A stretch of DNA of 64,000 bases from Pogona vitticeps (Eukaryota > Chordata > Lepidosauria > Squamata > Agamidae): positions 5,404,501-5,468,500 of the forward strand of contig NC_135791.1 in NCBI RefSeq assembly GCF_051106095.1, read 5' to 3'. Below the pieces are notes generated by a model. The model made no database searches. It saw nothing but the letters and a program-made list of their open reading frames with translations, and was not told the origin of the DNA. Made by a program: the position numbers and the translations under genes. Below, piece after piece: positions 24,901 to 53,544 of this stretch (its first letter is position 1; every line of letters starts with the position of its first letter).

Positions 24901-26532
24901 AAGAGATGTAACCTGGCAAATAGTCATGCCTCAAAATAGAGAGATCAAAACATATAAGAGACACTTGTTTGGTTGGTAAGAAAGTCAGTGGGTGTTCAAC
25001 AGTATGGAAACAGCGTTTTTAATAGGAAGGTATTTCCTCTGCACCCTTACCTGGGAGTATCAGCAGAAAGAGATTCTAAACAACCTGTAATTTGAGGTTG
25101 AAAGCACATTACTGTTGGAGAGAAGTGACGGAAGCGGCCTTTCGGGTTTGCAAAATCAGACACAGAAGGGCTGAAGAAGCCAGGTAAAGGAAGCCATTGT
25201 GGAAGCCCTAAATCTAGGAGACAAGACAAGCTTCTGCTGTGACATTTAGATGCTTTCATTACTCAAGGCCTTTCTAATCATGGGCTGCCTACAATGTCTG
25301 TTTCTACCCTAAATTTCAAACACACTAAATATAAAAGGATTTACTTTGGAATAAACATACCAAGGCTCATACTGCACCAAATTCCACTTCTATGGAGGCA
25401 GGATAAATAAACTACGTATGTTATGTCCTGCTAGTCTCTCCAGAAGAAGCAATTAACCAATATAGAGCATTGATTGGTTCTCTCCATAACAAAAGGGTGC
25501 GGTTAGCCAAACCCAAATTTTGAAGCACGTCGGGGTGGCTAGGTCCAGTGTGTTCCACCTGTTATTTTCCAAATAATTTGATATAAGTAAGTAAGTTTTA
25601 TTCTTATTTTGTTAAGATTTTATCTGGTTACTCTTGCCACACCTGGGAGTATTGGATGAGGGCAATTTAAAAAATTAATAAAAAAAAAACGATCATTATC
25701 ATTCCTAGGACCAACTTGTGGATCTAGGAGAATCTAAATATGTCTTCCTAGATGACCATGTGGGTCCAGAAGGGTATTTTGTAACACAACTGCAAAGGTC
25801 TTAGAGGTTCTTACAAAGTTTGGGGCTAAGGCTACAAACAGTACCAGAAAACACGGATTCTCTGTTAAACTTAGAAACTTATTTCTTATCATCTTTCAGC
25901 AGAATCAGGATTGCCTTAGCATTAGTGCTTCTCTTTGCTGAGAAATAAGTAGCTATAAATACCTATACAATTAAAATTATAAAAGGATGAATTTCAGTTA
26001 ATCCTTTTTTCGGGGGGGCAACAAAGTTACGAGTATATGACAATTGAAAACGTTAGAAGGGACAACATCACTCTTTCGGGCTGAAATTGTAACTCTTTAA
26101 GTTACTTTAATAGTTATATGGGCGTGGCCTCACAAAATGGCGCAGGAGCCTGGGTTCAAGTGGCCGCTTATTATTAAACTGCTGAATTAAAAAAATACTT
26201 ATAGCTGTTACGAATAATCTCCCAGGAGCTGTCTTGATTGCCTACAATAGGAAGAAAGGCAAGAGGAAAAGGAAATAAATCATAAAAGTAAATACTGTAA
26301 ATGTTTGCAGTAGCATAGTGGAGAGGAAGCTTGCCTCTAGTCTCTCTGAGGCGAGCCTAGGGAGCATTGGGCCTTTGACTTCTATTCTTATTGATAAGAA
26401 GAATCTTCTAGTTTTCCTTTTTTTGGGGGGGGGGCATCTCTTTTGTGAAAATGACCCCTTTTTTTTGGAGAGTACTGAACTATCCGTGTTCCAACTTTGC
26501 CCTCTCTTCTTCCGAAACCCTAGGCTGTCGCA

Positions 26533-34351
<7,819 letters not shown>

Positions 34352-36299
34352 ACGGCAAGTGGAAAAGCCGTTTCCAAGCTCTTACATGTCAACGTAGACT
34401 CCAGAAGCCACTTGTTTCTGGGAGGTTATATATTGCATTGGCATGCAATCTCCTTTTCCGCCACTTATCTTTACACCCAAAAACATTGCACTGAGAATCT
34501 AATTTAAAAAAAACTAAAGAAGGTGGAAGAAATCTGCATTCACTCAGTCTTGAATATTGAGTCTTGCATCTTTTATCTGTATGCGCATCCACTACTATCA
34601 TAAAAGAAGGGCTGTGAATAAGATTACAGAGCAGGAAAAAATTGGGAATGGATTTTGCTGTAAAGCTGCACCAGGGAAGTCAAGTTTCCCTGTGTGAGTT
34701 CACTTTAGCTGACCACAAAGGAATTGGCAGAGAGGAAGAGGAAACTGGCAATCTGACTTGTTTGCAGCTTGTTAAGGTAGCTCTACTGTGACGGCCCAGA
34801 TTTGTAGGAGGCACAGTTATAGCTGAGCTACCTTAACAATTTCCTCCTCGCTCTCTGCTGACTCCTTGCTCTTTTTTATTCCTTTGGTCTCCAGCTGCCC
34901 AGCACGTGCTCTAAGCCTTTTTTTTTTTTAAATGGTCTGGTGACGGTGGTGCTCAGCTGAGGGGAACTGACACCTGTGCAAGATCCACTTGGCTGCTTCT
35001 CCCATGTTCCTTGAACAAGGAAAGTAGGATAGTCTGGGGGGGCTTTTAACATAGGCTCAAGCAATCACATGGCTAAACTGATATGTATGCATGCAACTGG
35101 GGGAAAAGTAGAAGCCCCAGTGGCAGAGGGGAAATGGACAGATTAAGGAGGAAAATTCCTGGCTGATTCACATTAACTTATACATCATGTAGTCAATGGA
35201 AAATAATATGAATTATTATTTAATGGAAAATAATATGACCATCCCAGTCCTACAGCACTTCCTGCATTATTTGTCAAACAACTGCCACCAAGGGAGGAAA
35301 GAGAGGGAAAGAACACTCAGGAGAGAGGCGGGACTCTCTTTAAATTCAAAGCCTGGAAGGAACGATTGGTTAACGCTAAATAGACTGACAGACACCCCAG
35401 CCCAGAACAGTCCCTTGCAGTGACACAAACTACAGGCAGCACGTGAGGTTGCAAATCTAACTCCAACATTTTTTCCCCTTCTCGTGAGTTTCCTGTCACA
35501 GCAAGATGCTTCCTCAAAAGCCCTTTGGGGGTATATGGAAAAAGAGGGGCTACCACTGAGAGCTGGGTGGTGGGAACTTATCATCTTCTAATGTAATACG
35601 CTCAGAAATCACAGGCTCTGGACTTGATCTGGTCCACCTGAGGTTCCCCATCAGACTATATCCCTTTCTGCCATTACTACCCCGTTGTTTGGTGGGTTTC
35701 CAGCTTTTTAAAGGGATTTTTCCACTTCTAAAAGATTGAACTCCCTATCTGAACATGTAGCATCCAGATTGAATCTTGACAATACCAATGGCAGCAGTCA
35801 AGATGCTCTACAAGCAGTGATTCCCAAACTTCTTTTACTTGTGGCTCCCTTTATTTACTGGCCACAGCTCCCCAGTCCAGTAGGACCGTCATATCCACGG
35901 GATCAGGAGTGCCCATAGTTTCACTTTATCCTATAGTTGACATTTATGCTAGGAAAAGTGGAAGGCAGTGGGGAAAGAGGATAGCCTAATGTGAGATGGA
36001 TTCGCTAAATTAAGGAAACCACGGCTCTTAGTTTGCAAGACGTGAGCTGAGCTATTCTTAAGAAGTCCTTTTGGAGAATGTTCGTTCATAGGCTCGCCAA
36101 CGTTTTTTGGACTCACCAGAACAGCAACACGCAGGATGATTCGTACGAGCCACCGTGCAGCCTTCCCTCCCGCCACCAGGTGGCAGCAGAGCCACATTCC
36201 CAAGAACATGCGGCCAGCCTTTCTTGCCCGTCCTTGGCTCCAGTCTCTATGATTTTTTGTTCGCGGCCGGCCGCGTAAGTTCCGATTCCGGCGCTCTAG
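34352..36299 (+). other. EEF1A-like 3' region and RPL11 upstream spacer
   Basis: No gene seen. It starts with the EEF1A-like 3' UTR; no canonical AATAAA is evident in the first several hundred bases. An RTE fragment (35945-36105) sits near the RPL11 end. Confidence 0.5.
35945..36105 (+). mobile_element. RTE-type LINE 3' fragment
   Basis: AAAGTGGAAGGCAGTGGGG and AATGTGAGATGGATTCGCT match the same region of the element at 21795-21850. It lies about 200 bp upstream of the RPL11 transcript start. Confidence 0.5.
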
Positions 36300-36321
36300 C
36301 TCCCTCTTCTACGCCTCCAAG

Positions 36322-36328
<7 letters not shown>
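36300..36328 (+). promoter_or_regulatory. RPL11: RPL11 5' TOP-like tract and YY1 motif at the start codon
   Basis: A pyrimidine tract CTCCCTCTTCT at 36300-36310 is a good 5' terminal oligopyrimidine candidate, 12 bp before the ATG. AAGATGGCGG at 36319-36328 overlaps the start codon and the exon 1 donor. The upstream GC-rich sequence (GCGGCCGGCCGCG near 36263) fits a TATA-less promoter. Transcript start is inferred. Confidence 0.55.
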
Positions 36329-44137
<7,809 letters not shown>

Positions 44138-44162
44138 ACTGTATCCAGTATGGAAAAAAGCT

Positions 44163-44168
44163 AATAAA
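44163..44168 (+). terminator. RPL11: RPL11 poly(A) signal
   Basis: AATAAA 26 bp after the stop codon, giving the very short 3' UTR usual for ribosomal protein mRNAs. Confidence 0.8.
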
Positions 44169-45304
44169 TTTTTCACTGTTGGATATTTCGCACTGGTTTC
44201 ATCCTTTACTGTACCCCTATCTTTCTGAACTTGCTAGACTCATAGATTGAGATCTGTGGTTTTTCCCCCCTTAGTTGTGCATTATTTTTCAACTCAACGT
44301 CAAGTTTGATATCTGCGTTGAGTAAGAGGCTTTCAGATCCATTAAATCCAGGTTTCTCTTGTGGCAGCTGCCACATCCCCAAAATGCATTTTTTAAAATT
44401 CATCTCTCCCAAGTTTGGAATTCAGACTTGAGTTGAGGGTACCATTTTAAACAATGCCAGTGGCTGGGGAGGTCCAGGAGGAACAAGTTTGGCAGACGTG
44501 GGACTTTCAAGGGTTTTTCTGTACTGCAGCTCCGAGGACTCATTCAGCCAGAATTCTGGCAGCTGTTACATTCCCCATGTTTGAACCGTCCTAGTCCAGA
44601 CACGTCCAGGTGCATGAGTTCCAGCAGAGACCTGTTCCATCAAGCACCTTGCAATTACTGATGTGAACTTACAGCCTAATTATTTTGCCACCGGCAACAT
44701 ACTTTCTCAGGATTTGTTATTTTAAAATAATAATAATAATAATAAACCTTAGAGATCAAAGCCATTCTGTGGCCTGGGCTGTACAGCTTTGGGAAGCTGA
44801 AATGTCCGGTGGAGCAGAGTGTCGGTTGTATGACCTTGGCGATGGGCGTTCAAAAATAGAGCTGGCAGGGACCGGGTGTTGGCATTTATGACGACAAGTG
44901 AGAAACCGCTACAGAGTGAGATCAATACCTGCAGCAGCTGATTGGACCAACCATTGAATCTGTATTGACGTTGGTCGTGAGCCGACCTCTTCCACCTGAA
45001 CTCAGGCCTTGCAGGCTTACCTGAGGGAGTGGAGAGTAGATTTTGTGGCCCAAGAAACTCCTCTTAATATGAGAGAATGACCAGGAAGTTGCTGCTGTTA
45101 TCTCCCCAACCCTCCTTTCTCACCTGAGACAGGTGCCTGGCACCAAACGGTAGAGCCAGCCCCAAAGATCACTGTAGTCTAAGCTGTTCAGAAACAGGGC
45201 TCCCGAATGCCCCCCGATATATGGAAGGTATTGAGAACTGTTTCTGCATAGTATGCTCTGATGGATCTTTCTGCTGAGTTCCTGAAAAGTCTTGGTTGTG
45301 TTGC

Positions 45305-45480
45305 TGTTCTGTGTCAGCAAGTTGTTTCCAACTCTCCGCATCTCTTAGTAGGGTTGGTTCAACAACCGGTTTTCCGTTGCCTCGCCCCTCTGCCCCAAGT
45401 GAGTTTGCATAGTCAAGCGGGGGATTTGAACCCAAATCCCCTGAGTTCAGCAATCTATCCGCGACTCCACTCTGGCTCTC
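45305..45480 (-). mobile_element. Possible SINE fragment
   Basis: CAAGTTGTTTCCAACTCT resembles a BovB-type tail, and GGGGATTTGAACCCAAATCC resembles a reversed B box. Assignment is weak. Confidence 0.35.
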
Positions 45481-45968
45481 ATATGAGAGTCTCAGCAGGC
45501 TCAATTAATAAGCCAGTAATTGCTTGGCTTTCCCTTGCTGGTTCCTCGAGCAGATGGCACGCGTCTGGTTGCGTCCTTGTCGGTCTGATCATTTTGCTCT
45601 AGTTGTGCCAGGTGGCACTTTTATTACGTGCGGCTGCCCAGAGCTCCGATCTTCCCTTCGAGGGGAAGAGACGCCGGGTTCAATCTCCGCTGAGTGGCTG
45701 ATACAATACTAAAATTGTACTGTTTCAAAGGGCCTTGAGGCAGCATGTCTGCTTTTGGAACTAGCTTTTAGAGAATGTGTCGGATCTGCTTTTAAAGAAT
45801 GGTTCTTACCTGGTTTTAAAAGGATGCTTCAAATCTGTATTTAATTATTTTAATCTGCAAATCTCCCTGAGAGCCCTGATGAGGACAGGAAGGTGACATT
45901 ACACAGCTAGCCAGCACACATGTTCATGCCAAGGTAAATAGCTACGAGTGTTGCTTTAAGAACCTCCA

Positions 45969-46102
45969 TATATTTATTTATTTATTTATTTATTTATTGG
46001 ATTTATATACCGCCCCATAGCGCTACAAGCACTCTCCGGGCGGTTTACAATTTTAATTATAAAGGCTACACATTGCCCCCCCAGCAAGCTGGGTACTCAT
46101 AT
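45969..46102 (-). repeat. (TATT)n microsatellite plus truncated SINE
   Basis: A TATT tract at 45969-45996 runs into ATATACCGCCCCATAGCGCT, the tail half of the 5494-type SINE. The tRNA head is missing. Confidence 0.65.
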
Positions 46103-46570
46103 ATGATCCAAACATCAATTTCTGCCCAGAGTGAATGTGTTTTGAGTTACTGCAAAGTTTCCTGACATTTTTCAGCTGCTTTCAGACATATCTTTGGTTT
46201 TCTTTGGGTATGAATTTTGCTAAGGCTGAGCTCTGAAAAAAAGTTAACATCACGGAAATAGGGTCTCTCCGGGTCATGTGATGTTACATTTAGAATACTA
46301 TTACTCTGGGAATTGTGGATCTGAATGGGCTTTCCATACATTGGAGACCTGTGGTATTTCCCAGTATTTTACTGTGGTTCTCCACCGTTTGGCCTTCCTT
46401 TATTGGGAGACCGTGTGTCGCGTTGGGCTTTTTTGTAGTCAGCAAGACCCAATAGTTTTTTCTTCTTTTTTTTCTCTCAGAAACTTGTTTCCACTGGAGT
46501 ACGACTTCTCACTTGTTCCCTGCACTCTTTCATTCAAGAAAACTTGCAGTTTTCATTTCCACTCAACTAA

Positions 46571-46692
46571 CAGTGGTTCCCAACCTTGGATTCCTAGATG
46601 TTCTTAGACTACAACTCCCAGAAATCCTGACCAACACAACTAGTGGCGAAGGCTTCTGTGAGTTGTAGTCCAACAACATCTGGGAATCATTG
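46571..46692. mobile_element. hAT-type palindromic MITE
   Basis: Starts CAGTGGTTCCCAACCTTGG. It has the same inverted internal arms (ACAACTCCCAGAA and GTGAGTTGTAGT) as the other copies. It lies between RPL11 and KLHL31-like. The right end is eroded. Confidence 0.65.
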
Positions 46693-47493
46693 ATGTAGAG
46701 GGGAGGAGACAATATATTGTGCTCTTTGTTTAAACAAGAAGTATTCACACTGGGGATGCTGGCTTGTAGATCCCAAACAAGCCAGGATGCATAAACCAAG
46801 AACAAACCCTGGTTTAGGATCATGGCTTGCAAAAAGGAATCGTCAGCCAGAATTCTGGGTTTCCACAGCATGTTAAAAAAAACAAACTTCTGGCTCAATG
46901 AGCTGCCTGTGCTAGTGAGAGAAGCCAGGCAGGATTGAATGGGTTGCACAAACACACAACACATTTGTCTTATTTCCCAGAATCCATTCCTGCCATAGGG
47001 TTCCATGCAAACCTGGCTGCTTGGTGTCAGTTTTTTATAGCTCCACACCCATGATAGATAAGCCAACAAAGATCCACAGCATATCTCACACTTCATTTAG
47101 AATGGATGAGCCCTCGATTCCAGTTGCGTACGTGAAGATCAAAAATGTCCTTGACGACTCATGAACAGTATTTGAGGGCAGTGGGTTGTTTCAGCAAGAG
47201 GACATTTTAGGGATTTGCTTGAAGATCTGGTCACTAAGTGCGATTAGAGCAAATAACTTCATGCACAGTCAACCCAAAGTTGTTTCCACAAAGCAGAAGG
47301 AACAGTCGTGGCTATAAGGTAACCCTGTAGTAGGCCAGAGCTAATGGTATATAGCTAGAAGGCTGCACCTCCAGAAGATGTAGAAAGAAACCATGGTAAA
47401 CGACACCTTACCAAGCTTGTGATCCATTCAAACACGTCCGCCTTCGACCAGGATGAGTGCTCCCTTCTGTCCTGCCCAGCCAACTTCCCACCT

Positions 47494-50400
47494 TTACATG
47501 CTGACGGCTAGTGACCCCACAGAACTTGCCCTGGACCCTCTGGTGCTTGAGTGTGGAAGGGCGATGGTGCAGCACGAAACCCCCACCGTGCCTTCAGAAA
47601 GCTCCCCGTCTTCGATCCATTCGTTCAGGTCAGGGTTGTAGGCCAAGATGTTCTTCTGATACTTTTTGGCACTTTCGTTCCAGCCCCCCACCAGCAGGAT
47701 TTGGCCCCCGAGGGTAGCCACCCCGGCCATACTCAACCCAACGGGCAGTGGGGCCATGTAACTCCATTGGTTTGTTGACGGGTTATAGCACTCTACGGGG
47801 ACGACGTCCACCCTCTCTCCTCGGGGGCCCAACTGGCTGCCCCCCAGGACATAGGCGCGATCCACTAACGTGGCCGCGCAATGCCAGCCTCGAGGACCGC
47901 TTAGCCAACCACAGTCTGTCCAAGAATCGGTAGTGGGGTCGTAGTTGCAAACGGTGCGGGAATAGGCATTATTGACGTAGCCGCCGGTCACCAGAATCTT
48001 GCCGTCGATCACGGTGCTGGCGTGGCAGCAGCGGGGGAGTTCCATGTTGGCTTTGGCTTGCCAGTTGTTGGAAGAAGGGATATAGCACTCGACGGACACC
48101 AGGGTCCCCTTGGCGTTGCGGCCCCCAATGGCATAGAGGTGGCCATTGAATGCAGTGAGGCTGAAGTGTGTTCTTCTGTGAGACATGCTGGCCAAGGGAA
48201 GCCAAGTACTGAAACGGGGATCGTACCTGCGGAAGAAGCACAGTTTGTTTTTGTTTTTTTACTACAACTAGAAACTTACCACCCGCGGTGGCCATGCTGA
48301 CTGTGGAATTCTGGGAATTGTAGTCTAAAAGTGTGACGTCTCCCTTCTTAGTGCTCTCTTCATTTCCTGGATTTTCTCCCCCCCCCCCCCCCGTTTTGAC
48401 TCGGATAGCTGTCCTTACTACAGTTTATCTCCCTTTATTGCTGTCTCACACAACTGTGCACATTTTTGCAATGGGCTGTAAGGCATCTCTTGTCAAAGGA
48501 CGCATGGGTTATGTATTCTAGGGGAAATGCCCCACCCCACCTGCCTTGGGTCCCTGAATTCGGAAGTGAGAGGGATACACCGTACATAAAAAGGAACGAA
48601 TGAAGGATCTGCCAAATGTCTTTTCCAGGTGCTTCTATTACAATATATCTTGCTTTTCTTTTCACTCGGTCTGATTGCCCAACCTGCCTTCCTTCCAAGA
48701 GTATGGATCTCAAAGATATTCAACCCTTCTGATCCAGATGGCTGATTCATGATTATCTCCCAGTCACCCTGGACTGAGATGATACCAGGTTTGCTTGGGA
48801 AGCACTATCATAGGGTCCCTTCCAGCTCTGCAGTTTTAAGATGATGATGATGATGATGATGATCTCACTAGCAGAACACACATCTTGTAGGTGTACAAGA
48901 AGTTGTGTTCAACAGCCCCCATTAAATGACCTCTGCTTGAGAGGTTGGAGAGCCATAATTACCGTAGTCAAGCTAGGCAAGGATGTAAACCCTCCAGATA
49001 GGTGGATAACCATTCCCATGACCCAGGGCCACTGGCCAAGTGGGCTGGGGCACATGGGAGCTGTAATCCAAAATATCTGGTGGGCCAAATGTCATTTACC
49101 TCTGGAGTAGACCCTCATGAGCTAGGCAACTCAATATTCTAAGAATAAAGTAACCTTCATGTGTTTGGATTGTGTCCTGCAGGATCATTTTGGGAGCTCA
49201 CTTAAGACTCACCCTGGCTCATAATTCTCTGCATTTGTCGTGATGGCCTTTTCTGACTCATGGCAACCCTATGAATGAGCGACTTCCAGAAAGTCCCATC
49301 ACCCACAGCCCTGCTCAGCTCTTATTAGAACCCCTGCATAGTTGGTTAAAACATTCCCGTCAGAATGTCTGAGCAGGAGGAGCTCTGCTTGGACACTGTT
49401 CCAAGCCATTCTCAGTCACAGCAGAAAATATTGGGCTACGTCAGTAGTTCCCAACCTTGGTTCCCCAAGTGTTCTTGGACTACAACTCCCAGAAATCCTG
49501 ATCAGCTCAGCTAATGACGAAGGCTTCTGGGAATTATTGTCCAAGAACATCTAGAGACCAAAGGTTGGGAACCAGTGGGCTAGGTGAACTAATGGTCTGG
49601 TCTACCTACGACCACTTTCAATGTTGCCTTGCTTTGTATTACCTGCACAGATTGTTAATGGCATGCTTTGCCTGGTTCCGGGCATCACTTTGATCTTCTC
49701 CTCCTGCCACGTACAGGAATCCATCCATCACTGCGACACATTGGTTCAAACACTTGGAGGGCATCTCTGTGATCTTGTTCCAGTTCCCTTCTTGATCTCT
49801 GTAGCTTACGTCTTTACTAACCGCCTTGTCAGCTGTGCAAGGGCGCCCACCAACCATGAGCAAGACTTTATGGCTCCCTCGAATCTTGGTCCTTCTGGAC
49901 TGGAGTTCATTTTGCTGATAAGGGAGCAAGTGGTAGTTCATAGCGTCAACCAGAAGCCGATGGCATTCCGGGTTTTGCATCATACACGGCACGGGCTGGA
50001 TGTAATTGATCAGGTCGTGAGCTGGGATGGTACCAAACCGGACGTTGTTCAGAAGGTCTGGGGCATGTTGGATCCGTTTGGGGTCAAATTCTATCCATTT
50101 CATGGCGATCTGGAAAACAGTCACCTCGTTGGGAAACTGGAGGTCATCATCCATAAGCAAGTCATTGAGCTGATCGAAGGTGAGCTTCATGAACTGTTCG
50201 GTCTCGGAAAACTCTAGGAAATGTTCCCGGATGAACTCTCTTGCAGCATCCTTCGTCTTGTTGAGGCTGTACGTCTCTGCCATGTTGGCAATGTACATCC
50301 AGTTTTCTACGTTCATTTCCTGGATGAGGAAGTCAGTGCATATGTTGAGCAGTGGACCCATCTGCAGGGAGCTGGCCGTAGAAATCATGCTCCCAATGGT

Positions 50401-50838
50401 GTACAGAGAAAGAGTCAGCCTCCCCGTGTACATATAGGAAATGGCAGCAGTCAAGCCTAGAGGGGAGATGTCTTTCAGGTCCACTTGTTGAACGCTAGGA
50501 TTTCTTTTCAGTAGGCTTCTGAAATATTCGCTGCTCGAGGACATCACCAGCTTGTGGACGCTGAAAGACTTTGTTTTATTGTTCACAGTAAGGTCACAAA
50601 GAAAACTATCCTGGTGCATAGAGCGCATCTCCTCTAGAACATTGATCCCATGCCGTGGGTCGAAAACTTCTGTGGCAGTGCAGCGAAACCCATCGGAACC
50701 ATTTTCGAGCAGTTCATCCAGCTGATGGTGGTGGTCATGGTCGATGTCAAGAGAGGAGTCTTCTACTATGGTAGCGTTCACAGGGTCTTCTTTCTTCACC
50801 AGCTTGGTCTTCTTAGAGACTTTCTTCTTGGGTGCCAT
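47494..50838 (-). CDS. KLHL31-like: KLHL31-family kelch-like protein (BTB-BACK-Kelch)
   Basis: Likely substrate adaptor for a Cullin-3 ubiquitin ligase; KLHL31 itself acts in skeletal and cardiac muscle. Two coding exons: 50838-49643 and 48226-47494, joined inside an Arg codon (CR/YDPR), giving 642 residues (human KLHL31 634). The start at MAPKKK is chosen because a splice acceptor (AG at 50856-50855) lies 17 bp upstream, so the longer open frame beginning at MLDKV crosses a splice site. Visible domains: basic N-terminus [13 protein letters not shown] ([19 protein letters not shown]...), BACK ([15 protein letters not shown]...) and six kelch repeats (VGGRP, AGGED, IGGRN, TGGYV, LGGSQ, VGGWN). 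It ends [15 protein letters not shown], like human KLHL31. Differences throughout suggest a paralogue rather than KLHL31 itself, which in human is at 6p12. Confidence 0.94.
49442..49577. mobile_element. hAT-type palindromic MITE with 8-bp TSD
   Basis: A 136-bp copy inside the KLHL31-like intron, from CAGTAGTTCCCAACC to GGTTGGGAACCAGTG. Flanks are GGCTACGT (49434-49441) and GGCTAGGT (49578-49585), 7 of 8 matching. Confidence 0.75.
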
Positions 50839-51992
50839 TGGGGCAAAGAGTTGCCTGTGAGGACATATGAAAGAGGAAGCAACTTTGTCAAGCACCGCTG
50901 TAGGCTGGCATTTATGAAGACACGCTAGACAAATTAAAATGGGTCTACGGATCTGGCCCTAATCTATCAAGAACTAGATACTAAGACTAACCTCACTCAC
51001 AAAACCTGGGGCTGCTTTAGTTTTATCCAAGGCAATGTGATTTTAAAGGTTTTTTTAATGCCTTCACTGAATGCATTCCACATTGATTGCGCACAACATT
51101 TCTGGCATGTCGGAAAGGATCTGAAACATACCCTTTTTCCCCGATCCCCGCCTTAAAAACAGGCCTACGTTTCTGCAAAAGTTCCCAATTAGGGCTTTTG
51201 GGGCTCACTTATTCTGAAGGAAAGGGTCATGACAGCTCCCTAGTGGGGCATAAAAAGTCCCAAATTAATGCCCAACATCTCCAGGAGTGACTGAGAATGT
51301 TCTCTTTCTGAAACCCTAGAGGGTGGTGTCAGCTGATCAGCACAGCAATTGGTTTTTGGTCACCCACAGCTTTCTCAGTTGAAGGGGGATAAGATAAGAA
51401 ACAAATTTGCTTTGTGGCTGCGGGTGTGATGTAAGTGGAAGTCAGAAATCCCATCTGATCTATAGCAAATCATCCAGAGATCTATTAGAAGATCTCACCT
51501 CCAGGCACAGATGATTACCAAGCTAGATAAACTAATTACCTGATACAATATAGGACAGTCTCCTGGCTTCCAGTGAATGGAGAGTGAAAATGAACACAAA
51601 GCTAAAACTTCTGCTATCTTTGGAGTGTTTCTGTGACCACAGAATCCCAGGTAAATTTGCAATAAAGTTTAAAAGAACTAGTTAATGGCAGAAATACTTG
51701 CTTTCTTCACTATGATATAGTTTGAAAATACTTGCCTTGCAGATGAATTGAAGCTTCACATGTTATTTCTTGTGCTGTGCTATTCAATTCCTACATTTCT
51801 GTGGGAATTTATAGCTCTTCCCAACAATGTCGCACATAACATCAAGGGCACCTTTACTTGTTCTTCGCTAATGTGATTTATGCTGTCTTTTGCCAACAGT
51901 GCGCCTCTGCGCTTACATAGTACAAATAGGGCAATATCTATGCAAAAGAATTATGGTAATGGACATAAATCAGACATCGCAATACACAGAAA

Positions 51993-52190
51993 CCTGTCTC
52001 AAATCATTTAAATCTACCAGGACACTCTTCATAAGATATGAAAGTTGCTATTCTGGAGAAGAAAAACTATAGAACAAGAATCCATAATTATATATATATT
52101 CTCAGCTGTTTCCCTCTGGATTCTTTTTCTGTGGTTTTTCTTCTCCAGAACAGCAGCTTTCATATCTTGTGAAGAGTGATTTGAGACAGG
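51993..52190. repeat. Long inverted repeat (fold-back)
   Basis: Arm 51993-52084 and arm 52117-52190 are reverse complements (CCTGTCTCAAATCA ... AAGAATCCA against TGGATTCTT ... TGATTTGAGACAGG) with a few mismatches. The left arm has about 18 extra bases. The 32-bp loop is AT-rich. Confidence 0.8.
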
Positions 52191-52794
52191 TATATATATA
52201 TGCTGGGCACCCGTATCAATGGATTAAATATCAGTCAAGTTAATGCAAGAAGAGTGTTTCCACAAACTCTTGGACCCCCACAATGGAGACCTTGGCACCT
52301 GGCCAAGCCACAACTCAGCAGACCCACAGACACCCAGAAGAGGCACTGGTGGTGGAAATAGCCACAACCAGCAATGGAGACCATGGATATGGAAGCAGGA
52401 TGATGAGCTGCTGAGATTCGGGGGCCTCTGTCAACCTTACATAACTGGCCCTCCTTAAAGGGCACTGGCTGGCTTGAGTCAGTGCTGCAAACACGACCCC
52501 AGTCACAGACTGGAGAGACTGGTGAATTAATGAAGGAAACTGGGACCCAGCTAAGGACAGTGGGCAACAAAAGTCTGGTGAGGGAAACAACAACCATTGC
52601 AAAATGTTGAGGCAGGAGGTTCAAGGTGCTCCACTTCATGGTATACCCTGCTCCTTGATTCTAATAGAAGCAAACTTCAGCAATACCAGAAGTCTGAAAT
52701 ATATTGGGTCAATGGTAGAAGAAACCCACTTGGTCACCCCAACTGTGATCAAGGATGGTGGATTACTACACAGTGCATATTTTCAGCTAGTGGC

Positions 52795-52856
52795 CTTCCT
52801 TCCTTCCTTCCTTCCTCCCTCCCTCCCTCCCTTCCTCCCTCCCTCCCTCCCTCTCT
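52795..52856. repeat. Pyrimidine microsatellite (TTCC/TCCC)n
   Basis: TTCC units followed by CCCT units, all-pyrimidine on the + strand. Confidence 0.9.
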
Positions 52857-53544
52857 TTTATCTTTTCTAGACATCACCACACAAGCAGAGAAAGGTTTGA
52901 TGTTAATTAAAAAAGCAAACAAAACTTTCAAAACCATGTCACACACAGAGTCTGGGGCCCGTTTTATCCTGCCACGTATGGACTTTCAGACTTCGACACA
53001 TTACAGCATTGCAGTGAATCTCTGAATTAAGCATGCCGTACGACTCCTGACCCTCCACACGCGGGTGTATTCCTAACAGGGGGCCCAGCTGTCTCTCAGC
53101 TGTTTCTGTCCACCTTCCCTTTGACGCTGTGAGGAGGGAGAGAGAGGGAGATAACTTAAGCTGCTGGGTGGCAAACCTGTTTGTGACAAGACAGAAATAG
53201 CCAAACTGCCTCTGTCTTGCATCTCTCGGAGCTAGATGTAAGGATCGGGTTTCCGAGGGTTAAGCAATCAGTAATTCTTAGAACTGGAGGAGAAGGAGGC
53301 AAAGGACGAGAAACAGAAGACCGTTCATGACTTTCCTGTTGACTTTTTTTATTGTCTTCTGTAGCTGTGATGTTAGTTGGAGCTTGCTTCTCTGAATGAA
53401 GAAGCCACTGAAGGATCAGGTCGTCAAGTTGGGAGTGCTTCTGAACCCAATCCTGAAGCCAAATTAATAGGTTGAGGCCAGCACTGTGTTTGTGCATCGT
53501 TTGTTATCTACCAACAATCACCCTTCCTGGAGAAAGCTGATTTG

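Larger units (their letters stand above)
24438..26521. other. Intergenic: PPT1 promoter to EEF1A-like 5' region
   Basis: Divergent spacer of 2 kb. It contains the PPT1 E-boxes, the repeat at 24722-24900 and AT-rich DNA. The EEF1A-like 5' non-coding exon and promoter must lie here. TATATGGGCGTGGCC near 26115-26130 followed by AAAATGGCGCAGG is a possible core promoter, but I cannot fix a donor site. Confidence 0.4.
44190..47480. other. Intergenic between RPL11 and KLHL31-like (convergent)
   Basis: No coding exon recognised. It holds a microsatellite, SINE fragments and the hAT MITE at 46571. The KLHL31-like 3' UTR occupies part of the right end. Confidence 0.6.

Noticed and set aside
49228-49300. 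Possible BovB-type tail (GACTCATGGCAACCCTATG), also at 58385
   Set aside because: Too short to call an element, though it may be an old SINE/RTE remnant.
50839-50895. Longer KLHL31-like start (MLDKVASSF...) 19 codons upstream
   Set aside because: A good splice acceptor lies between it and MAPKKK, and family members begin MAPKKK.
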